Part shown: piece by piece, positions 58,325 to 64,000 of the stretch | Numbering within the stretch: the stretch's first letter is position 1 | Layout: every line of letters begins with the position of its first letter | Assembly (NCBI RefSeq): GCF_024300645.1 | Contig: NZ_CP101291.1 | Span: forward strand, 248,001 to 312,000 | Reading direction: 5' to 3' | Source: Alteromonas sp. LMIT006 | GTDB lineage: Bacteria > Pseudomonadota > Gammaproteobacteria > Enterobacterales > Alteromonadaceae | DNA: 64,000 bases | Program-made: the position numbers and the translations under genes | The notes under the pieces: generated by a model | What the model was told of the DNA's origin: nothing | The model's input: only the letters and a program-made list of their open reading frames with translations | The model's database searches: none

Positions 58325-59350
58325 ATGATCAAAACCTGTATTATAGGCGCAAGTGGATACACCGGCGCAGAACTTGTAAGACTCATTAGCCAACACCCGA
58401 GTTATGTATTGGATGCGATATTTGTGTCATCCAACTCTCAAGATGCACATAAATCCATAAGTGATTTGCACGCTGCCTTAATTGGTGTGACCGACCTTAG
58501 CCTATGCCCACTGCAAGATGATGCACTAGAACAGCTTGCATGGGATTACGATGTGATTTTTTTGGCAACGCCGCATGAAGCCTCACATGAATGGATCCCA
58601 ACACTTGCCGGTAAACGCGCAGTGATTTTGGATTTATCGGGCGCCTATCGACTACAAGATAGAAGCGTCTTTGAGCAATATTATGGCTTTGCCCATACCG
58701 ACCAAATTTGGTTGGAGCACGCTGTATATGGCCTCGCTGAGTGGTATCCACAACAGATCAGTGATGCCTCAGTGGTTGCTGTTCCTGGCTGTTATCCAAC
58801 CGCAAGCTTATCAGGCTTAAAACCTCTGTTTAATGCAAACTTACTTGATACGAATGTGAGACCTGTGATTAATGCAATATCAGGGGTATCAGGTGCCGGT
58901 CGCAAGGCTGCACTGAGCAATAGTTTCTGCGAGGTCGGCTTGCAAGCCTATGGAATTTTGGCGCATCGCCATATGCCCGAGATCACTGAGCATCTCGGTA
59001 CCGAAGTCATCTTCACTCCGCATTTAGGAACATTTAAACGCGGTATTTTGGCCACCATTACGGTCAAATGCTCTGACAATACCACGATTGAACACATAAA
59101 TAGTGCATTCGAACAAGCCTATCCAAAGGGGGGCTTGGTTCGCTTGAGACGTTCCGCACCAAAATTAGACGATGTTGTGCATACGCCCTTCTGCGATATT
59201 TTTTATGCTTATGACGCTACCTCACAATATGCAGTTATCACCGTCGCAATTGATAATGTCCTTAAAGGTGCAGCAGCACAAGCTCTGCAATGTGCAAATT
59301 TGACTCAAGGCCTTGCTGTGAATTCAGGTTTGATCGCGGAGGCAGAATGA
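58325..59350 (+). CDS. argC: N-acetyl-gamma-glutamyl-phosphate reductase
   Basis: A 341-residue enzyme, third step of arginine synthesis. The NADP-binding motif is IIGASGYTGAELVRLI; the catalytic Cys is in VPGCYPTASLSGL; the His is in HRHMPEITEHLG. First gene of argCBFGH(A), with ATG after AGGAACCGAGAG. Its stop overlaps the argB start (ATGA). Confidence 0.97.
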   Translation: MIKTCIIGASGYTGAELVRLISQHPSYVLDAIFVSSNSQDAHKSISDLHAALIGVTDLSLCPLQDDALEQLAWDYDVIFLATPHEASHEWIPTLAGKRAVILDLSGAYRLQDRSVFEQYYGFAHTDQIWLEHAVYGLAEWYPQQISDASVVAVPGCYPTASLSGLKPLFNANLLDTNVRPVINAISGVSGAGRKAALSNSFCEVGLQAYGILAHRHMPEITEHLGTEVIFTPHLGTFKRGILATITVKCSDNTTIEHINSAFEQAYPKGGLVRLRRSAPKLDDVVHTPFCDIFYAYDATSQYAVITVAIDNVLKGAAAQALQCANLTQGLAVNSGLIAEAE

Positions 59351-60132
59351 AACCTTTAGTCATCAAAGTTGGCGGTACCTTTTTGGAACACCCCAATTAT
59401 CACACTGACTTTTTTGCACATGTAAAGGCGTTACAAAAAAACAGACCCGTCGTCCTAGTACATGGCGGTGGTTCATTAGTCCAGGCACTGTTTGATAAGC
59501 TAGGCAAGGCCACGCAAAAACGGGAAGGCCTTAGAGTAACTCCCAAAGACGACATGCCATATATTGCTGCCGCATTGGCTGGTCAATGCAGTACAGCACT
59601 GTTATCGGCTGCATTACAAAACCAAATCACCGCAACGGCAATAACATTAGCCGATGGGAATATAACTTATTGTACCTTAGATAATGCTGAGTTGGGTCAA
59701 GTTGGTACCCCACATCAAGGCACACCAGATTTTCTCAATGCTTTACTTGAGCTAAACGTCCTACCAATCATCAATTCAGTGGGGGCTACGCAAACTGGCG
59801 AACTAGCAAATGTCAATGCCGACCACGCTGCAACGATTATTGCTCAGTTGATTGAGGCAGATTTATTACTGTTATCCGATGTGCCTGGAGTGTTAAATGC
59901 TGACAAACAATTGTTACCTACACTCAACATGGAAGAATTCACTCAGTATGTGGAAAACGGTGTTATTACCGATGGCATGATTGTCAAAGTCCAAGCTGCT
60001 TTGGACACCGCCAGTCAATTATCCGCACCGGTTATTATCGGGGCATGGCAAAATACCCAGGCGCTCATGAGCGGTAACTTAACCGGATTTGGCACGACTA
60101 TTCATCCACAACAACAGACAGAAACTGCTTAA
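59347..60132 (+). CDS. argB: acetylglutamate kinase
   Basis: A 261-residue amino-acid kinase phosphorylating N-acetylglutamate. Motifs: VIKVGGTFLEHP (phosphate-binding Lys/Gly), VLVHGGGSLVQ, NVNADHAATIIA and LLLLSDVPGVL. The short form without an N-terminal helix suggests a non-hexameric, arginine-insensitive type. The ATG overlaps the argC TGA. Confidence 0.95.
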   Translation: MKPLVIKVGGTFLEHPNYHTDFFAHVKALQKNRPVVLVHGGGSLVQALFDKLGKATQKREGLRVTPKDDMPYIAAALAGQCSTALLSAALQNQITATAITLADGNITYCTLDNAELGQVGTPHQGTPDFLNALLELNVLPIINSVGATQTGELANVNADHAATIIAQLIEADLLLLSDVPGVLNADKQLLPTLNMEEFTQYVENGVITDGMIVKVQAALDTASQLSAPVIIGAWQNTQALMSGNLTGFGTTIHPQQQTETA

Positions 60133-60151
60133 AAAAGCAAAAGGAAACATA

Positions 60152-61069
60152 ATGCAACAGGATTTATTGACCTTTAAACATTCTACTCCAGAGCAGATGC
60201 AGGAATTGCTAAATTTGGCTTTAGCCGTCAAACGCGCACCATCTGATTATCGCAATGCCTTGCAAGGCAAATCTTTGGTTGCGTTGTTTGAGAAACCCTC
60301 TTTGCGCACACGAGTGAGCTTTGACATCGGTATCAACAAACTAGGTGGGCATTTGGTGTATTTGGATGCGCAAGCCAATAACCTGGCCGGGCGCGAAGAC
60401 ACCAAAGATATGGCGCAAAATTTATCGTGTTGGGCGGATGGCATCATTGCCCGAGTCTTTGCTCATGAAACGCTTCAAGAGCTTCAAGAGTTTGCCAGTG
60501 TTCCCGTAATTAATGCACTGTGTGACCGCTACCACCCATGTCAAGGCTTGGCTGATTATCTCGCGATGGCGGAAGTATTCCACAATGTGCAAGGTCGCAC
60601 TATGGCCTACATCGGTGATGGCAATAATGTCACTCATTCATTGCTTATCGTGGGTAGTCTCCTTGGTGTCAATCAAGTGGTGGTCACGCCAGAAGGCCAT
60701 GAAGCAGACGCCGATATCGTGGCGTGGGCAAAGCAAATGGGCGAGACGACCGGTGCAACGATCACTGAAATCAATGATGTTAGTCAATTAGGCGTAGCCG
60801 ATGTGATTTATACTGACACTTGGCTATCCATGGGGGATAATACACCGTTGGCTGAAATAAAAGATAAATTCATGCCTTATCAGGTCAATCACGCACTCAT
60901 GGAACAGTGCGGTGCACAATATGTGATGCATTGCCAACCGGCGCATCGCGATTTAGAAATTACCGGCGAACTAATGGATTCGGACGCCTCATTATTAATG
61001 TTACAAGCAGAGAACCGTATGCATGCTCAGAACGCGATTATGGTGACCTTGCTTGGTGCAAATGTGTAA
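60152..61069 (+). CDS. argF: ornithine carbamoyltransferase
   Basis: A 305-residue transcarbamylase making citrulline. FEKPSLRTRVSFDIG is the carbamoyl-phosphate loop (the variant without STRTR seen in marine gammaproteobacteria), HPCQGLADYL binds carbamoyl phosphate, and MHCQPAHRDLEITGE carries the Cys and ornithine-binding region. The start is the ATG of MQQDLLTF after AAGGAAA; the frame extends back into argB without conservation. Confidence 0.94.
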   Translation: MQQDLLTFKHSTPEQMQELLNLALAVKRAPSDYRNALQGKSLVALFEKPSLRTRVSFDIGINKLGGHLVYLDAQANNLAGREDTKDMAQNLSCWADGIIARVFAHETLQELQEFASVPVINALCDRYHPCQGLADYLAMAEVFHNVQGRTMAYIGDGNNVTHSLLIVGSLLGVNQVVVTPEGHEADADIVAWAKQMGETTGATITEINDVSQLGVADVIYTDTWLSMGDNTPLAEIKDKFMPYQVNHALMEQCGAQYVMHCQPAHRDLEITGELMDSDASLLMLQAENRMHAQNAIMVTLLGANV

Positions 61070-61081
61070 GAGTTATCATTC

Positions 61082-62299
61082 ATGAAAAAAGATATCAAAA
61101 AAGTCGTTTTAGCTTATTCTGGCGGTTTAGATACTTCAGCTATTATTCCTTGGTTAAAAGAAAACTACGACTGTGAGGTCGTTGCTTTTGCGGCCGATGT
61201 TGGTCAAGGTGATGAAGAATTAGAAGGTTTGCATGACAAAGCCATCGCCAGCGGCGCCAGCGAGTGCTACATCATGGATTTAAAAGATGAGTTCGTAGCA
61301 GATTACATTTTCCCTACGGTCAAAACTGGCGCCGTATATGAAGGTGAATACTTACTTGGTACCTCAATGGCGCGTCCAGTAATTGCCAAAGCACAAGTAG
61401 AAGTTGCGCGCAAAGTGGGTGCAGATGCATTGTGTCACGGTTGTACAGGTAAAGGTAATGACCAAGTTCGTTTCGAGTCAACTTTTGCCGCTCTCGCACC
61501 TGATTTGACGGTTATTGCGCCGTGGCGCGAATGGGATATGGTTTCGCGTGAAGATTTGCTTGATTATCTAGCTGAGCGCAATATTCAGACAACTGCTTCT
61601 GCGACTAAGATATATAGCCGCGATGCGAACGCATGGCACATTTCACATGAAGGTGGTGAATTAGAAGACCCTTGGTGTGAGCCAACTAAAGGCATTTGGA
61701 CACTCACTGTCGATCCAATGGATGCACCTGATACACCAGAAACCGTCACATTATCTTTCGCTAAAGGTGAATTAGTGGCAGTCAATGACCAAGCACTTGC
61801 ACCGTATCCTGCTTTAATGGAGTTAAATCGCATTGGTGCAGCGCACGGTGTTGGACGAATCGATATCGTTGAAAACCGCCTAGTCGGCATGAAATCTCGT
61901 GGCTGTTATGAAACGCCTGGGGGCACGATTTTGGTCAAAGCTTACAAAGCACTTGAGTGTTTAGTGCTAGACAAAGCCGCTCTGAAACACCGTGAACAAC
62001 TAGGCCTTGAGTTCTCTCATGTTATGTATGACGGACGCTGGTTTACGGCACTTAATGATGCCTTACTTGCAGGCGCTAACTCATTTGCGCAACTCGTTAC
62101 CGGTGACATTGTGGTAAAACTGTACAAAGGCACTGCAACAGTGACTCAGCGCCGTTCACCGAACAGCTTGTACTCTGAAGATTTTGCGACTTTTGGTGCG
62201 GATGATGTCTATGACCAATCACATGCTGAAGGCTTCATTCGTTTATTCAGTTTATCAAGCCGCATCAAAGCGATGCACGATATGGATAAAGCCAAGTAA
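61082..62299 (+). CDS. argG: argininosuccinate synthase
   Basis: A 405-residue ATP-dependent enzyme joining citrulline and aspartate. The PP-loop [15 protein letters not shown] and [13 protein letters not shown] are intact. Type I ArgG. It follows argF by 12 bp. Confidence 0.97.
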   Translation: MKKDIKKVVLAYSGGLDTSAIIPWLKENYDCEVVAFAADVGQGDEELEGLHDKAIASGASECYIMDLKDEFVADYIFPTVKTGAVYEGEYLLGTSMARPVIAKAQVEVARKVGADALCHGCTGKGNDQVRFESTFAALAPDLTVIAPWREWDMVSREDLLDYLAERNIQTTASATKIYSRDANAWHISHEGGELEDPWCEPTKGIWTLTVDPMDAPDTPETVTLSFAKGELVAVNDQALAPYPALMELNRIGAAHGVGRIDIVENRLVGMKSRGCYETPGGTILVKAYKALECLVLDKAALKHREQLGLEFSHVMYDGRWFTALNDALLAGANSFAQLVTGDIVVKLYKGTATVTQRRSPNSLYSEDFATFGADDVYDQSHAEGFIRLFSLSSRIKAMHDMDKAK

Positions 62300-62319
62300 G
62301 TAAAGGTTAGGAGTACAAG

Positions 62320-63708
62320 ATGGCATTATGGGGTGGGCGTTTTGCCCAAGGTAGTTCGAACATGTTTCGTCAGGTCAATGATTCCATTGGCTTTGACCAA
62401 GTCATGGCTGCGCAAGATATCTGGGGATCCATTATCTGGTCTCGTGCGATAGCTAAAGCTGGTGTATTGACTGCGGATGAACAAAACCAAATTGAAACTG
62501 CCTTGGATACATTACTAGCCAAAGCAAAAGCGGGCGAGTTGGATTTTTCGCAGACCGATGAAGAAGACATTCATGCTTTTGTTGAGGCTGAGTTGACCAA
62601 ACAACTCGGTGATATTGGCCGCAAACTTCATACTGGGCGTTCGCGTAACGATCAGGTAGCCACAGATTTTCGCTTGTGGGTCAAAGACCATGTCAGTATG
62701 TTACGCCGTGATCTGATTGCTGTGATTACGGCGTTGGTCAATGTTGCGCAACGTACGCAAGATGTCATTTTCCCTGGCTATACGCACTTACAACGTGCTC
62801 AACCGGTGCGCTTTGCCCATTGGGCGCTCGCGTATGTCGAGATGTTCAAACGCGATGTATCACGCCTTGATGATGCCCTTGCGCGCATGAATTATGCGCC
62901 ACTTGGCTGTGGCGCACTTGCCGGAACCACCTTCCCAGTGGATCGTCATGAGATTGCCTCTCAACTTGGCTTTTCTGGACCTTGTACCAATTCATTGGAT
63001 GCCGTATCAGACCGAGATTTTGTTCTGGAGTTATTGTTTTGTGCTTCCACCTCGATGATGCATATTTCGCGTATGGCGGAAGATTTAATTTTTTACAATT
63101 CAGGTGAATCTGGCTTTATTTCGCTTGGCGATAGTGTGACCTCAGGTTCTTCTTTGATGCCACAAAAGAAAAATCCCGATGCGTGTGAGTTAATGCGCGG
63201 TAAGTGTGGTCGTGTCTTTGGTGCCCTGCAAGGACTACTGGTCACGATGAAAGGCTTGCCTCTTGCATACAATAAAGACATGCAAGAAGATAAAGAAGGT
63301 GCAATGGATGCCGTCACGCAATGGCACATTTGTCTAGCGATTTCGGTAGAAGTACTTGACAGCATGCAAGTGGATAAAGCTCGTTGTGAACAGGCCGCTA
63401 AGCAAGGCTATGCCAATGCTACAGAACTCGCAGACTACTTGGTCGAGCGCGGTATTCCTTTTAGAACGGCGCACGATATTTCTGGTCAAGCGGTGGTGTA
63501 CGCCATCGAACAGGGTAAGGCTTTAGAGGAACTAACTGTCACAGAGTTGCAACAGTTTTCCTCTATCATTCAAGACGATGTATACCCTGTCTTGCAATTA
63601 GAGTATCTGGTTGATAAACGCAATATCCTTGGCGGTACTGGCAAAGAACCCGTCACAAAAGCCATCGAACATGCCCTTGCGTTTTTAGCCGCTCAGCAAG
63701 TATGTTAG
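62320..63708 (+). CDS. argH: argininosuccinate lyase
   Basis: A 462-residue lyase of the fumarase/aspartase superfamily releasing arginine and fumarate. The signature [19 protein letters not shown] is present, and [16 protein letters not shown] near residue 110. The protein stops at the normal ArgH length, without the acetyltransferase extension found in ArgH(A) fusions of related bacteria. Confidence 0.97.
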   Translation: MALWGGRFAQGSSNMFRQVNDSIGFDQVMAAQDIWGSIIWSRAIAKAGVLTADEQNQIETALDTLLAKAKAGELDFSQTDEEDIHAFVEAELTKQLGDIGRKLHTGRSRNDQVATDFRLWVKDHVSMLRRDLIAVITALVNVAQRTQDVIFPGYTHLQRAQPVRFAHWALAYVEMFKRDVSRLDDALARMNYAPLGCGALAGTTFPVDRHEIASQLGFSGPCTNSLDAVSDRDFVLELLFCASTSMMHISRMAEDLIFYNSGESGFISLGDSVTSGSSLMPQKKNPDACELMRGKCGRVFGALQGLLVTMKGLPLAYNKDMQEDKEGAMDAVTQWHICLAISVEVLDSMQVDKARCEQAAKQGYANATELADYLVERGIPFRTAHDISGQAVVYAIEQGKALEELTVTELQQFSSIIQDDVYPVLQLEYLVDKRNILGGTGKEPVTKAIEHALAFLAAQQVC

Positions 63709-63724
63709 TGTAGAGGGTTTTACT

Positions 63725-64000
63725 ATGGTTTTAACTCACCTTGACATGATTTCACTGTTTCGCAACTCCGCGCCTTACATTAATGCGCATCGAGGCAAGA
63801 CCTTTGTCATTATGTTAAGCGGTGAAGCAGTTGCAAGCCCTAATCTGCCGACCATCATTCATGACATTGCGTTGTTAAATTCGTTGGGTGTTCGATTAGT
63901 CATTGTGCACGGTGCTCGTCCTCAAATTGAGGAGCGTGTTGCGATGCGCGGGTTTGATTCACGTTACCGTGATGACATTCGTATCACTGACAAACCCACT
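63725..64000 (+). CDS. argA: N-acetylglutamate synthase, 3' end outside window
   Basis: An ATG-started frame (after GAGG) that runs off the right edge with 92 codons visible: MVLTHLDMISLFRNSAPYIN, then RGKTFVIMLSGEAVASPNLP and IVHGARPQIEER, matching the amino-acid-kinase half of ArgA. It makes N-acetylglutamate, the first step of the pathway. It is 16 bp after argH and in a different frame, so the two are separate proteins. Confidence 0.9.
   Translation, partial: MVLTHLDMISLFRNSAPYINAHRGKTFVIMLSGEAVASPNLPTIIHDIALLNSLGVRLVIVHGARPQIEERVAMRGFDSRYRDDIRITDKPT

Overview
The window looks like chromosomal DNA of a marine gammaproteobacterium of the Alteromonadales type. This rests on the yibN-grxC-secB-gpsA and argCBFGH(A) gene orders, the murB-birA-coaX-tRNA-tuf block, a TonB-dependent receptor next to a TPR-sulfotransferase, and moderate GC content with ordinary codon use. 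No species is assigned. I see no rRNA operon, CRISPR array, insertion sequence or prophage.

Layout. (1) 1-16.6 kb: a TPR-sulfotransferase cut by the left edge, then an acetate block: a DEDDh exonuclease and a cNMP/CBS/DUF294 protein, a CrbS-like transporter-kinase, its LuxR-type regulator CrbR, and acs. These are followed by an aldo/keto reductase, an HDAC-type deacetylase, a CoA-transferase/GNAT fusion and an ABC exporter. The crbS gene is split by a third copy of a 7-bp tandem repeat; two copies would restore one 1145-residue protein. (2) 16.7-22.4 kb: an AsmA-like protein, tuf, four tRNA genes with two promoters and an internal terminator, coaX, birA and murB. (3) 22.8-23.6 kb: a secreted protein built on a 15-residue proline-phased repeat. 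(4) 23.6-32.1 kb: the alpha and spc ribosomal operons with secY and rpoA. The S10 operon, usually just upstream of rplN, is missing here; its place is taken by an AT-rich stretch with two unrecognised ORFs and then rlmB-rnr. (5) 36.6-47.2 kb: ubiD-fre, a cold-shock gene with a structured leader, ilvIH, a DUF4442 protein, a second TPR-sulfotransferase, a TonB-dependent receptor and orn. (6) 47.3-57.9 kb: rsgA, psd, a DMT transporter, a glycerophosphodiesterase, a MerC-like protein behind a near-consensus Zur box, envC-gpmI, yibN-grxC-secB-gpsA, trmL and a lysophospholipase-like hydrolase. (7) 58.0-64.0 kb: argCBFGH and the start of argA, preceded by tandem ARG boxes and a long leader that ends in a strong intrinsic terminator just before argC.

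The observations most worth following are the 7-bp triplication in crbS, the terminator-bearing argC leader, the Zur box before the MerC-like gene, the 15-residue repeat protein, and the acetyl-CoA/acetylation cluster around acs.
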